A stretch of 35,421 nucleotides of DNA from Candidatus Olsenella pullicola (GCA_019117265.1 DXAB01000030.1:1-35421); one strand, 5' to 3'; shown: positions 1 through 8,433, counted from the first letter of the stretch. Translations and numbers: made by a program. The notes: generated from the sequence alone by a model not told the origin.

Positions 1-1
1 C

Positions 2-130
2 GCCCTCATGGGCGCCGACATCGCCACCGTGCCCTTCGGCGCGCTCAAGAAGTGCCTCAAGCACCCGCTCACCGACCAGGGCATGGCCAGCTTCGACGCC
101 GACTGGGCCAAGGTCGTCGCCGCCCAGTAG
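2..130 (+). CDS. Transaldolase / fructose-6-phosphate aldolase-like protein, C-terminal end (partial)
   Basis: Only the last 42 codons are inside the window; the start lies upstream. The visible tail contains GADIATVPF followed by [16 protein letters not shown], which is the usual ending of the short TalB/TalC-type transaldolases (about 215-220 residues). These enzymes form a Schiff base with sugar phosphates and act in the cytoplasm. The catalytic lysine would be upstream and cannot be seen. The gene ends 34 nt before the transketolase pair and is probably in the same operon, which fits a non-oxidative pentose phosphate cassette. Transaldolase and fructose-6-phosphate aldolase cannot be told apart from this fragment. 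Confidence 0.8.
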   Translation, partial: ALMGADIATVPFGALKKCLKHPLTDQGMASFDADWAKVVAAQ

Positions 131-164
131 GCAGCGACGGACGAGAAGAACGGAGGAGACCCCA

Positions 165-995
165 ATGACAGACACCGAGCTGGCTCGCGTTGCGTGCGAG
201 ATCCGCAAGGGGATCATCGTGGGCACGCACGCGGCCAAGTCCGGCCACCCCGGAGGGTCGCTCTCGGCGGCGGACCTCTTCGCGTACCTCTACTTCGAGG
301 AGATGAACGTGCGCCCCGAGGAGCCCCGCTGGGACGGTCGCGACCGGTTCGTGCTCTCCAAGGGCCACACGGCGCCGGGGCTCTACGCCGCCCTCGCCGA
401 GCGCGGCTTCTTCCCCAAGGAGGACCTGGCGACGCTGCGCCACGTGGGCTCCCACCTGCAGGGCCACCCCAACATGAACGACACCCCGGGCGTGGACATG
501 TCCACCGGCTCGCTCGGCCAGGGCATCTCGGCCGCCGTGGGCATGGCGCTCTCCGCCAAGCACTGGGGCGACCCCTGGCGCGTCTACACGCTGCTCGGCG
601 ACGGCGAGGTCGAGGAGGGCCAGGTCTGGGAGGCGGCGATGTTCGCCGGCAACCACGCCCTCGACAACCTCGTCGTGATCGTGGACCACAACGGCCTGCA
701 GATCGACGGCACCATCGAGGAGGTCAACTCCGCGATGCCCATCGCCGACAAGTTCCGCGCCTTCAAGTTCCACGTGATCGAGCTCGCCGACGGAAACGAC
801 ATGGCGCAGATCCGCGCCGCCTTCGCCGAGGCCCGCGGGGTCGTGGGCAGGCCCGTGTGCATCGTCGCCGAGACCGTCAAGGGCAAGGGCGTCTCCTTCA
901 TGGAGGGCCAGGTCGGCTGGCACGGAAAGGCCCCCAACGACGAGCAGTACGAGCAGGCCATGGCCGAGCTCGAGGCCGCAGGGAAGGAGCTCTAG
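165..995 (+). CDS. Transketolase, N-terminal (TPP-binding) subunit
   Basis: This 276-residue protein is the first half of a split transketolase. It holds the thiamine-diphosphate binding half of the enzyme that moves two-carbon units between sugar phosphates. SGHPGGSLS near residues 26-34 carries the conserved His, and GDG at about 145-147 starts the TPP/metal motif that continues through the NHALDNLVVIVDHNG stretch. Full-length transketolases are about 660 residues; here the pyrimidine-binding and C-terminal domains are encoded by the next gene. The ATG follows a strong ribosome binding site (GGAGGAG, 152-158). Split transketolases are known in anaerobes and archaea. Confidence is high. Confidence 0.95.
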   Translation: MTDTELARVACEIRKGIIVGTHAAKSGHPGGSLSAADLFAYLYFEEMNVRPEEPRWDGRDRFVLSKGHTAPGLYAALAERGFFPKEDLATLRHVGSHLQGHPNMNDTPGVDMSTGSLGQGISAAVGMALSAKHWGDPWRVYTLLGDGEVEEGQVWEAAMFAGNHALDNLVVIVDHNGLQIDGTIEEVNSAMPIADKFRAFKFHVIELADGNDMAQIRAAFAEARGVVGRPVCIVAETVKGKGVSFMEGQVGWHGKAPNDEQYEQAMAELEAAGKEL

Positions 996-996
996 G

Positions 997-1935
997 ATGG
1001 CTGACGTCAAGAAGATCGCAACCCGCCAGAGCTACGGCGAGGCCCTCGTCGAGCTGGGCGCCGAGCACGACGACTTCGTCGTCCTGGACGCCGACCTCGC
1101 CGCGGCCACGCAGACCGGGAAGTTCAAGGCAGCCTACCCCGACCGCTTCTTCGACTGCGGCATCGCGGAGCAGAACCTCATGGGCGTCGCCGCCGGCATC
1201 GCCGCAACGGGCCGCGTGGCCTTCGCGAGCACCTTCGCGATGTTCGCTGCCGGCCGCGCGTTCGAGCAGGTCAGGAACTCCATCGGCTACCCGCACCTGG
1301 GCGTCAAGATCGGCGCCACGCACGCCGGCATCTCGGTGGGCGAGGACGGTGCCACCCACCAGTGCAACGAGGACATCGCCCTCATGCGCTCCATCCCGGG
1401 CATGACCGTGGTCGTCCCGGCCGACGACGTGGAGGCCCGCGCGGCCGTGCGCGCAGCCTACGAGACCGACGGACCCGTCTACCTGCGCCTCGGGCGACTC
1501 GCCGTGCCGGTGTTCAACGATCCGGCGACCTACGAGTTCCGGCTCGGTAAGGGCGTCCTGCTGCGCGAGGGCACCGACGTCACGATCGTGGCCTGCGGCC
1601 TCATGGTCCAGGCCGCCCTCGAGGCCGCGGGGACGCTGGCCGAGAGGGGCGTGTCGGCGGAGGTGATCAACATCCACACGGTCAAGCCGCTCGACGAGGA
1701 GCTCGTCCGCGCGAGCGCCGCCAAGACCGGCCGCGTGGTCACGTGCGAGGAGCACTCCGTGATCGGGGGTCTCGGCGACGCCGTCCTCTCCGCGCTTGCC
1801 GAGTGTCCCGTGCCGGTGCGCAAGCTCGGCGTGCGTGACGTCTTCGGCGAGTCCGGCCCGGCGGCGGACCTGCTCCACAAGTACGGCCTGGACGCCGAGG
1901 GGGTCGTCCGCGAGGTCGAGGCCCTTCTCGCCTAG
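997..1935 (+). CDS. Transketolase, C-terminal (pyrimidine-binding) subunit
   Basis: This 312-residue protein supplies the PYR and C-terminal domains of the split transketolase. FDCGIAEQNLMGVAAGIA carries the conserved Glu that activates the TPP aminopyrimidine ring in this superfamily. THAGISVGEDGATHQ is also typical, and the C-terminal domain follows from about residue 185. The ATG is one base after the stop of the first subunit, so translation is probably coupled and the two chains assemble into one enzyme. A strong hairpin follows the gene, suggesting that the operon ends here. DXP synthase shares this fold, but the separate N subunit and the overall length favour transketolase. Confidence 0.95.
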   Translation: MADVKKIATRQSYGEALVELGAEHDDFVVLDADLAAATQTGKFKAAYPDRFFDCGIAEQNLMGVAAGIAATGRVAFASTFAMFAAGRAFEQVRNSIGYPHLGVKIGATHAGISVGEDGATHQCNEDIALMRSIPGMTVVVPADDVEARAAVRAAYETDGPVYLRLGRLAVPVFNDPATYEFRLGKGVLLREGTDVTIVACGLMVQAALEAAGTLAERGVSAEVINIHTVKPLDEELVRASAAKTGRVVTCEEHSVIGGLGDAVLSALAECPVPVRKLGVRDVFGESGPAADLLHKYGLDAEGVVREVEALLA

Positions 1936-1957
1936 CCGCCAAGAACAACGAGCATCC

Positions 1958-1995
1958 GGGGCGGGGTCGCAAGCGAGCGGCCCCGCCCCCTTGTG
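1958..1995 (+). terminator. GC-rich hairpin after the transketolase operon
   Basis: Nine-bp perfect arms GGGGCGGGG (1958-1966) and CCCCGCCCC (1981-1989) enclose a loop that can itself pair (TCGC/GCGA). The hairpin is followed by CTTGTGTT. The U-tract is poor, but position and stem strength fit a factor-independent terminator. Confidence 0.7.
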
Positions 1996-2062
1996 TTCGC
2001 CTTGCACCCGGTACAAAGTGGACCAAAGCTGACGCACATATGGGTTTTGACTGGAGCAAACG

Positions 2063-2088
2063 TTGACGAGCTGGCCTTTTGCTAGACT
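2063..2088 (+). promoter_or_regulatory. Candidate ftsEX promoter
   Basis: TTGACG (2063-2068) resembles a -35 box. TGCTAGACT (2080-2088) resembles an extended -10 (TGn then TAGACT). The 14-nt spacer is short, but the TGn extension can compensate. Transcription from here would give a leader of about 35 nt before the ftsE GTG. The call rests on pattern only. Confidence 0.4.
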
Positions 2089-2129
2089 ATGTGCGTATTT
2101 GTCCATCTTGAGCACAAGAAGGAGCTTCT

Positions 2130-3116
2130 GTGGCCAGTCATTTTCGCAGCACTGAGCGACAGGGTTCGGGGGACGCGACGCTCGATGCCGTGAGCGTTCC
2201 CGAGTCGGCTCCGCAGGACGAGCTCCCCACCCCAGAGGAGGTCGGCGCGCCCGCCGCCGCTGACGAGACCTCCCGGGCGGAGGAGACTGCCGAGGCCGTT
2301 CACGTGGTGACGGCGTCGGAGCCCGCGGATTCCGAGAGCCAGCCTGCGGCCGGCGGCAGCGTCTACGCGTCCCTTGCGGGGGATGACGCCCCGGCCGTCC
2401 AGCGCACCGGCACCCCGACCGTCTCGTTCAAAAACGTCACACTCATCTACCCGGCCCAGCCCAACAAGCCCGCCCTCGATGACGTGAGCCTCGACATCTA
2501 CCCCGGCGAGTTCGTCTTTGTCGTCGGCCACTCCGGCTCGGGCAAGTCGTCGCTTCTGCGTCTCATCACGCGCGAGCTGAAGGCCAGCTCCGGTCAGGTG
2601 ATCGTTGCCGGCCAGGACCTCACGAAGATGCGCAACAAGAAGGTTCCGTATCTCCGTCGCCAGATTGGCACTGTCTACCAGGACTTCAAGCTCCTGCCGG
2701 ACAAGACGGTCTACGAGAACGTCGCCTTTGCCCTCGAGTGCATCGGCAAGCCCAAGTCCGTCGTCAAGGCGCAGGTTCCCGAGGTGCTCCGTCTCGTCGG
2801 CCTTGCCGAGAGGATGCAGCACTTCCCCGACCAGCTCTCCGGCGGCGAGCAGCAGCGCGTCTCCGTTGCGCGCGCCATGGTCAACCGCCCGCCGCTGCTC
2901 GTCTGCGATGAGCCTACGGGCAACCTCGACCCGGCGATTTCGCTCGGCATCATGAAGCTGCTCGACCTCATCAACCGCGCCGGCACAACCGTCGTCATGG
3001 CGACGCACGACCGCGAGATGGTCGACTCCATGCGCAAGCGTGTCATCGCGCTCGAGGCGGGCCACGTGGTCCGCGACCAGGAGAAGGGAGGCTACGGCTA
3101 CTATGGCGCCCTCTAA
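2130..3116 (+). CDS. ftsE: Cell division ATP-binding protein FtsE with long N-terminal extension
   Basis: FtsE is the cytoplasmic ATPase of the FtsEX complex, which couples the division ring to peptidoglycan hydrolases. The ABC domain starts near residue 98 (VSFKNVTLIYP). It contains Walker A GHSGSGKS (133-140), the signature LSGGEQQR (236-243), Walker B ending DE at 260-261, and a switch His in ATHDRE. FtsE proteins are normally about 220-230 residues; this one has 328. The extra 97 residues at the N terminus are rich in Ala, Pro, Glu and Thr, with no predicted fold. The GTG start is chosen because AAGGAG lies just upstream (2118-2123) and no Met codon occurs before the ABC domain. ftsX follows with overlap. 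Confidence 0.93.
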   Translation: MASHFRSTERQGSGDATLDAVSVPESAPQDELPTPEEVGAPAAADETSRAEETAEAVHVVTASEPADSESQPAAGGSVYASLAGDDAPAVQRTGTPTVSFKNVTLIYPAQPNKPALDDVSLDIYPGEFVFVVGHSGSGKSSLLRLITRELKASSGQVIVAGQDLTKMRNKKVPYLRRQIGTVYQDFKLLPDKTVYENVAFALECIGKPKSVVKAQVPEVLRLVGLAERMQHFPDQLSGGEQQRVSVARAMVNRPPLLVCDEPTGNLDPAISLGIMKLLDLINRAGTTVVMATHDREMVDSMRKRVIALEAGHVVRDQEKGGYGYYGAL

Positions 3117-4041
3117 CATTGGCTATTCCCTGCGCGAGGCGGGTCATCACTTTCGTCGCAACTGGACGACCGTCCTCGGCGCCATCGTGACGATCTTCCT
3201 CTCGCTCTTCATCATCGGTCTCTTCATCCTTGGCTCCGCCATGATCAACAGCGTGCTCGGCGGCGTTGAGGACAGCCTCACCATCCAGGCGTTCCTCTCC
3301 GACAACGCCGACCAGGCCTCTGTTGACGCCTTCAGGGCCGAGGTCGAGAGCTGGGACAACGTTGAGTCCGTGACCTACAAGTCCAAGGACGAGGCGCTCG
3401 AGGAGTACCGCACCTCGATGTCCAACCGCAACGCGAGCGACGCCGTCGCCGCGCTTGACGGCGAGAACCCCCTGCCCGCCTCCCTCGTCATTCGCCTGAC
3501 GGACGCACAGCAGGTCCAGGCCACCGCCGAGAAGGTTGCGTCTGACCCCACCTTCGCCCAGATTCGCGACGGCGCCGACGACCCCACGACCAGCGCCACC
3601 GAGGACGTCCTCTATGGCCAGGGAACCGTCGAGCGCCTGCTCGAGTTCACGAACTACATCCGCATCGGTGCGGTTATTCTCGTCGCCCTGCTCACGTTTG
3701 TTGCCTTCGTGTTCATCAACAACACGATTCGCCTCGCCATCACGGCGCGTCGTCGCGAAATCGCCATCATGCGCCTCGTCGGCGCGTCCAACGGCTTCAT
3801 CCGCGGGCCCTTCGTCATGGAGGGCACGCTCGAGGCCCTCATCGCCGCGCTTCTCGCCATCGCCGCTCTGGCCGGTGGCCTGAGCGTTGTGATGCCGGCG
3901 CTCGCGAGCAACCTGTCGTTCCTCTCGTTTGAGATTCCGCCCGCCACGCTCTATGCCACGTTTGGCATCCTGCTGGTGATTGGCGTTGTGATCGGCCTGT
4001 TTGGCTCTGCTATCGCCATGAGGCGCTACCTCAAGGTGTAG
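3103..4041 (+). CDS. ftsX: Cell division protein FtsX
   Basis: This 312-residue membrane partner of FtsE has the standard FtsX plan: a short cytoplasmic N terminus, TM1 at about 22-47, an extracytoplasmic domain to about 185, then TM2 (about 186-208), TM3 (about 240-267) and TM4 (about 282-306). It ends in a charged tail, RRYLKV. The external domain normally binds or activates a cell-wall hydrolase. The ATG at 3103 overlaps the end of ftsE by 14 nt and has GAAGGGAGG upstream. A longer in-frame reading from 3040 only adds an arginine-rich shadow of ftsE, so it was not used. Confidence 0.95.
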   Translation: MAPSNIGYSLREAGHHFRRNWTTVLGAIVTIFLSLFIIGLFILGSAMINSVLGGVEDSLTIQAFLSDNADQASVDAFRAEVESWDNVESVTYKSKDEALEEYRTSMSNRNASDAVAALDGENPLPASLVIRLTDAQQVQATAEKVASDPTFAQIRDGADDPTTSATEDVLYGQGTVERLLEFTNYIRIGAVILVALLTFVAFVFINNTIRLAITARRREIAIMRLVGASNGFIRGPFVMEGTLEALIAALLAIAALAGGLSVVMPALASNLSFLSFEIPPATLYATFGILLVIGVVIGLFGSAIAMRRYLKV

Positions 4042-4070
4042 GCGCGGCCGATTGTGCTAGCGGCCCCGGG

Positions 4071-4131
4071 CCCCGGCATTCCTTCGAGAAGCGCTCCTTG
4101 CGAGGCTTCTTCCCGGAATGCCGGGGTCCTT
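4071..4131 (+). terminator. Long hairpin after ftsX
   Basis: Perfect 12-bp arms CCCCGGCATTCC (4071-4082) and GGAATGCCGGGG (4115-4126) enclose a second inner stem (AGAAGC/GCTTCT). TCCTTTG follows. It probably terminates ftsEX. Confidence 0.75.
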
Positions 4132-4205
4132 TGCATGCGCGCGTTGCGCCGCCGTTTGTCCGGGTCATGCGATAAGCTGAGGGTAGGCGAGAAGGACGGA
4201 GGGGC

Positions 4206-6251
4206 ATGGGCCGCGGCAGACCTCATCACGGAAGCAGGAGACGTGGCCGTTCCGGCGGCGCCCGCGAGCGCAGCCATGCCCTCACGGGCACGCTCGTGGT
4301 CTCACGTCCCGGTGCGGCGCACGTGGAGACCCCGGAGGGGGACTTCGAGCTCGTGCGTCACGGTCAGCGCGAGGCAATGAACGGGGACGAGGTCGAGGTC
4401 GCGATCATCGAGCAGCGCGGTCGCGCGCCGCGCGCGGTGGTGCGCTCGGTGCTTTCACGTGCCGTGAGCGCGTTTCTCGGGCGCTACGCACAGGCGGGGC
4501 CGCTCGGTGCCGTCCGTCCGCTTGACGCGCGCATCGGGCACGACTTCTTTGTAGTGCCGGAGGACGAGAGCCCACGCAGGCTGGGGGTCGCGGACGGGGA
4601 CGTGGTGGTGGCGCGCATCACCGAGTACCCCACGCGCAAGAGCTCTCCCGTCGTGACGCTCGAGCGCCGCGTGGGTGCGGCGAACGAGGTGGACCTCAAC
4701 GTGGAGTCCGTGATCGCAAGCTTTGGGCTGCCCGGGGACTTCTCGCCAAGCGTGCTCGAGCAGGCCGAGAAGATCGTGGCGGACGTTGACGGCGCGCTGG
4801 CGCGGGAGCCCTCCCGTCGCGACCTGCGCGACGACCTCTGCGTGACCGTCGACCCCGCCGACGCGCGCGACTTTGACGACGCCGTGGCCGCGCGGCGCCT
4901 GCCGGACGGCGGCTACGAGCTCGCCGTTCACATTGCGGACGTCACCCACTACGTGGGCACGGACACGCCCATCGACAACGAGGCAAAGCGGCGCACCTGC
5001 TCCGCCTACCTTGTGGACCGCGTCATTCCCATGCTTCCCGAGCGCCTCTCAAATGACGTCTGCTCGCTGCGCCCGGGCGAGGACCGCCTGGCGATGAGCG
5101 TCCTCATGCGCCTGGACGCCCGCGGCAACGTGACGCGCGCCCGCATGTTTCCCTCGGCCATCCGCTCCGCCGCCCGCCTCTGCTACGACGAGGTTGACGC
5201 GCTTCTCGACGGCACGGGCATTGTGCCGGACGAGCGGGTTGCCGAGACGCTGCGCGCGCTCGACGAGATTCGGGCGCTGCGCGAGCGCGTGCGGCGCGAG
5301 CGAGGCGCCATCGACTTCGAGACCGTCGAGGCTCGCGTGACGCTCGACGACGCGGGGCGTCCCACGGGCGTCTCCGTGCGGCGGCGCACGCGCGCGACGG
5401 GCCTCATCGAGGAGGCCATGCTGCTCGCAAACGAGTGCGTGGCCTCGAAGCTGGCGGACGCGGAGGCGCCGGCGGCCTATCGCGTTCACGAGCCTCCCGC
5501 GCCCGACGACCTCAAGGCCTGCGCTCAACCGCTCCGGGAGCTGGGCGTGCTCGACGGGGAGGTGGCCTCGGGCCTTCTCTCCGGGAGCGCACGCGCCATC
5601 CAGGAGGTGCTCGGGCGCGCCCAGGGCGGACCGGCCGCCCCGATGGTGGGCGCGCTGCTCCTGCGCGCGCAGAGAAGGGCGGTCTACCTGCCGCAGAACC
5701 TGGGGCACTATGCCCTGGGGGCAAGCGCGTACTGCCACTTCACCTCGCCCATCAGGCGCTATCCGGATATGCTCGTGCATCGCGCGCTCAGGGCGCTTCT
5801 GTCCGGCCGCGTAGAGGGGCCCGAGATGCGCGCGCAGGCGGCCGTCCTGCCGCAGCTCTGCCGCACGTGCTCGGAGCGGGAGCGAGCGGCCGACGGTGCC
5901 GCCCGGGCCACGCAGAAGATCAAGATGGCTGAGCTCTTCTCCGATCGCGTGGGCGAGCGCTTCTCGGGGGTGGTCTCGGGCTGCGCGAGCTTTGGTCTGT
6001 TTGTGACGCTCGACGAGACGTATGCCGAGGGTCTCGTTCCCATCCGCGCGCTTGGGGACGAGTGGTTTTCCTTTGACGACGCGCGCCTCACGCTCACGGG
6101 CGAGGAGAGCGGCGAGGTGTGGCGGCTCGGCCGGCGCGTTGCCGTGGAGGTGACGGGGACAAACGTGACGCGGGGTCAGATTGACCTTGCGCTGGTGCGG
6201 GGAGGCCGCCCGCGAGGTACTTCTCGCCGTGCCGACACGCCTGCGCGATAA
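4206..6251 (+). CDS. rnr: RNase R / VacB family 3'-5' exoribonuclease
   Basis: The protein has 681 residues. After an Arg/Gly-rich basic N terminus comes a cold-shock-like segment. The RNB catalytic domain includes DARDFDDAV at 219-227, whose aspartates bind the catalytic magnesium, then HIADVTHYV and the later SPIRRYPDMLVHR motif. A C-terminal S1 RNA-binding domain runs from about residue 580 (GERFSGVVSG). RNase R degrades structured RNA and works with tmRNA-SmpB to destroy non-stop mRNAs. The position upstream of smpB and ssrA supports that role. The ATG has AAGGACGGAGG just upstream. The length is at the short end for RNase R. Confidence 0.93.
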   Translation: MGRGRPHHGSRRRGRSGGARERSHALTGTLVVSRPGAAHVETPEGDFELVRHGQREAMNGDEVEVAIIEQRGRAPRAVVRSVLSRAVSAFLGRYAQAGPLGAVRPLDARIGHDFFVVPEDESPRRLGVADGDVVVARITEYPTRKSSPVVTLERRVGAANEVDLNVESVIASFGLPGDFSPSVLEQAEKIVADVDGALAREPSRRDLRDDLCVTVDPADARDFDDAVAARRLPDGGYELAVHIADVTHYVGTDTPIDNEAKRRTCSAYLVDRVIPMLPERLSNDVCSLRPGEDRLAMSVLMRLDARGNVTRARMFPSAIRSAARLCYDEVDALLDGTGIVPDERVAETLRALDEIRALRERVRRERGAIDFETVEARVTLDDAGRPTGVSVRRRTRATGLIEEAMLLANECVASKLADAEAPAAYRVHEPPAPDDLKACAQPLRELGVLDGEVASGLLSGSARAIQEVLGRAQGGPAAPMVGALLLRAQRRAVYLPQNLGHYALGASAYCHFTSPIRRYPDMLVHRALRALLSGRVEGPEMRAQAAVLPQLCRTCSERERAADGAARATQKIKMAELFSDRVGERFSGVVSGCASFGLFVTLDETYAEGLVPIRALGDEWFSFDDARLTLTGEESGEVWRLGRRVAVEVTGTNVTRGQIDLALVRGGRPRGTSRRADTPAR

Positions 6252-6307
6252 TGGGAACACTAAGAACCTAGCCGTTTGACGGGCGGCGTGTGCCGCCGGG
6301 AGGTCAT

Positions 6308-7168
6308 ATGAACCAGACAACGCTGACGGACGAGCTCGAGCGCGCCGAGGGCCTCATGCTCCAGGGCGAGTCCGAGCAGGCCGCGGAGCTTCTCGCCCGC
6401 CTGGCGGAGGACGCCGAGGAGTACGTGGACAAGAACTGCCCCACCACCGACGAGGTGCAGTGGTTCAGCTTTCCCACGCTCTTTGAGCGCCTGGCGTATC
6501 GCCGCGTGGAGGACGACCCGCGAGAGCTGCGCGACGTGGGCGAGCCGCTCGACCGTCTCTACAACGACCTTGCCCTTGCGAGCGTTCAGGTGGGTGACTA
6601 CGACGAGGCCGCGGAGGCGCTCAAGCGCGCCGTGCGCTGGAACCCCATGGACTGCAGCTACCGCCTCAACCTGGCGGACCTCTTTCGCGTGGCGGGTGAC
6701 ATGCAGGAGTACCTGGCGCTCACCTACAGCGTCTTCGAGCGCGCGAGCGACGCGCGCCACCTGGTGAGGGCGTTCGTGAACTTCTCGGGGTACTTTGAGG
6801 TCTGCGAGAAGCCCCGCGCCGCCGCGGCCGCCCTGCGCGCCGCCCGCGCCTTCGGCATGCCCGACTCCACGCTCGATGCCGCGCTCAACCAGGCCGCGGG
6901 TACCGAGAGGGATCCTGACCTCGTGGACGACTCCGAGATGCGCGAGCTTCTGGCAGCCGAGGGCCTGCCGGATGGCGCCAACGCGGAGATTGCCGTCTGT
7001 CTGCTCATGTGCGCCGGGGACGCAGCCTCCGCCTGTGCCCGCGACGTTGCCGCCACGCTGACGCTGCGCGCCCGAGACCTGGTGGGCGAGGCCGCGTGCA
7101 AGGCGCTTCTCGAGCTCATCCACGAGACGGACGCGAGCCTTGAGGAGGCGGCCGATGGCAAAGAGTAA
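6308..7168 (+). CDS. TPR-containing protein of unknown function
   Basis: The product has 286 residues, is soluble and acidic, and has no signal peptide or membrane segment. The part from about 84 to 150 reads as tetratricopeptide-like helices (VQVGDYDEAAEALKRAVRWNP, then a second helix pair around SYRLNLADLFRVAGD). The rest is helical and Ala-rich. TPRs usually bind partner proteins; no catalytic motif is visible. It lies between rnr and smpB and overlaps smpB by 14 nt, so it is translationally linked to the trans-translation genes. The ATG at 6308 is preferred over a GTG at 6290 because the ribosome binding site (GGGAGG, 6298-6303) lies between them. Function unknown. Confidence 0.8.
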   Translation: MNQTTLTDELERAEGLMLQGESEQAAELLARLAEDAEEYVDKNCPTTDEVQWFSFPTLFERLAYRRVEDDPRELRDVGEPLDRLYNDLALASVQVGDYDEAAEALKRAVRWNPMDCSYRLNLADLFRVAGDMQEYLALTYSVFERASDARHLVRAFVNFSGYFEVCEKPRAAAAALRAARAFGMPDSTLDAALNQAAGTERDPDLVDDSEMRELLAAEGLPDGANAEIAVCLLMCAGDAASACARDVAATLTLRARDLVGEAACKALLELIHETDASLEEAADGKE

Positions 7169-7673
7169 GGTCGTGCGCCAGGTCGCTGCCGCCGCAAAGG
7201 CCAAGCAGGCGGGCCCCGGCAAGAAGACCATCGCCAAGAACCGCTCCGCGCGTCACGAGTACTTCATCGACGAGACTCTCGAGGCGGGCATCGAGCTCAC
7301 GGGAACCGAGGTCAAGAGCCTGCGCGAGCGCGCCTGCCAGCTCACGGACTGCTTCTGTCTCATCCGTGGGCGCGAGGCGTGGCTTCACGGCGTGCACATC
7401 CACCCCTACTCCAACGGCGGGGTGTGGAACGTGGACCCCGACCGCAAGCGACGCCTGCTGCTGCACCGCAGGCAGATCGACTACCTGGACGCCAAGCTGC
7501 GCCAGAAGGGCATGGCGCTCGTGCCGCTCGAGATCTACTTTGACGAGCGCAACCGCGTGAAGCTGGCCATTGGCCTCGCGCGCGGCAAGAAGCTCTACGA
7601 CAAGCGCGCGGACATGGCGCGGCGCGACTCCGACCGCGAGATCGCCCGCGCCCTCAAGGAGCTCAACCGGTAG
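7155..7673 (+). CDS. smpB: SsrA-binding protein SmpB
   Basis: SmpB binds tmRNA and brings it to stalled ribosomes. The 172-residue protein has the core NRSARHEYFIDETLEAGIEL, the GTEVKSLR loop, and YDKRADMARRDSDREIARAL at the C terminus, the helix that mimics mRNA in the decoding site. About 25 extra basic, Ala-rich residues precede the core; typical SmpB has about 155-160 residues. The ATG at 7155 is chosen because GAGGAGG lies at 7142-7148. It overlaps the TPR gene by 14 nt. The ssrA gene is about 1 kb downstream, a usual arrangement. Confidence 0.96.
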   Translation: MAKSKVVRQVAAAAKAKQAGPGKKTIAKNRSARHEYFIDETLEAGIELTGTEVKSLRERACQLTDCFCLIRGREAWLHGVHIHPYSNGGVWNVDPDRKRRLLLHRRQIDYLDAKLRQKGMALVPLEIYFDERNRVKLAIGLARGKKLYDKRADMARRDSDREIARALKELNR

Positions 7674-7676
7674 CGG

Positions 7677-7697
7677 AAAGGGGACCGTCCCTTTTTC
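7677..7697. repeat. Small palindrome with T-run after smpB
   Basis: AAAGGGGACCGTCCCTTTTT starts four bases after the smpB stop. The arms are AAAGGGGA and TCCCTTTT with one bulged G. It could act as a weak terminator, or be a fragment of a short REP-like palindrome; the GGGAC/GTCCC core recalls the larger element at 10033. Confidence 0.5.
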
Positions 7698-7718
7698 GCG
7701 TCAGGAAAGGAGAGGGGC

Positions 7719-8237
7719 ATGGACGCAACGGCACTGTTCAAGTTTTCCTCGGGCCTCTATGTGGTCTCGGCGGATCCGGGGGAGGGCGAGCGCGTGGGCG
7801 CCTGCATCGTCAACACCGGGCTGCAGGTGACGGCCAGTCCGCTCCAGGTCTCGGTGACCGTGAACAAGGAGAACTTCACCTGCGGCGCCATCGAGCGTGC
7901 CGGGCACTTCTCGCTTGCCGTGGTCGACGAGTCCGCGGACATGCTCTTTGTGGGGCGCTTTGGCTTCCGTACGTCCGCGAGCGAGGACAAGTACGACGGC
8001 ATTGCCAGCGCCGTGGCCGCAACCGGAGACCCGTATCCCACCGAGCACGCGTGCTCCTTCGTGGCGTGCAACGTGGTCCAGACCGTTGACGTGGGAACGC
8101 ACCTCACCTTTGTGGGTGAGGTCGTGGACGCGGGCAACCTCTCCGGCGTGCCGCCTATGACGTATTCCTACTATCACACAACGCTCAAGGGCAAGACGCC
8201 GCCGAAAGCTTCTTCCTACATTGGGGGTATAAGTTAG
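7719..8237 (+). CDS. Flavin reductase-like (flavoredoxin) FMN-binding protein
   Basis: The 172-residue protein matches the flavin reductase-like split-barrel family. LFKFSSGLYVVSA at the N terminus, VGACIVNTGLQVTASP, VSVTVNKENFTC and FGFRTSASEDKY are the usual FMN-pocket segments of the flavoredoxin group. It should bind FMN and pass electrons to a partner. A 46-residue rubredoxin starts 42 nt downstream. In clostridia the same two modules are fused as high-molecular-weight rubredoxin (Hrb), part of an NADH-driven O2/NO reduction chain. The ATG follows AGGAAAGGAGAGG. The electron-transfer partner role is inferred from the neighbour. Confidence 0.88.
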   Translation: MDATALFKFSSGLYVVSADPGEGERVGACIVNTGLQVTASPLQVSVTVNKENFTCGAIERAGHFSLAVVDESADMLFVGRFGFRTSASEDKYDGIASAVAATGDPYPTEHACSFVACNVVQTVDVGTHLTFVGEVVDAGNLSGVPPMTYSYYHTTLKGKTPPKASSYIGGIS

Positions 8238-8279
8238 GTCAGGGCGAGAGGCGCCCTTCCAAGTTGAGAGGAGACACGC

Positions 8280-8420
8280 ATGTCCGAGGAGAAGAAGTAC
8301 ACCTTCCGCTGCACCGTCTGCGGCTGGGAGGTCACCGTCGACACCCCTGAGCTGCCCGAGGACTTTGTCTGTGAGGTCTGCGGCGTTGGCCCCGACATGT
8401 TCGAGCTCGTCGAGGAGTAA
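8280..8420 (+). CDS. Short rubredoxin
   Basis: The protein has only 46 residues, but the iron site is complete: C11-x2-C14-G and C31-x2-C34-G hold one Fe(Cys)4. It lacks the loop around YDPxxGDP found in standard rubredoxins of about 52 residues, so the spacing between the Cys pairs is short (PELPEDFVCEVCGVG). That form resembles the rubredoxin modules fused to flavoproteins. It should accept electrons from, or donate to, the flavoredoxin encoded just upstream. The start at 8280 has AGAGGAGA upstream. It is followed at once by the tandem repeat at 8434. Confidence 0.92.
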   Translation: MSEEKKYTFRCTVCGWEVTVDTPELPEDFVCEVCGVGPDMFELVEE

Positions 8421-8433
8421 CCTGACAAGGGTG

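Noticed and set aside
3040-3102. Longer ftsX start at 3040
   Set aside because: The added residues are an Arg/Thr-rich out-of-frame reading of ftsE. A good ribosome binding site and ATG at 3103 match the family length.
4206-6320. Several long minus-strand frames over rnr
   Set aside because: They lack motifs and show the repetitive Arg/Ala composition expected from GC-rich antisense reading. The plus-strand RNB motifs are intact.
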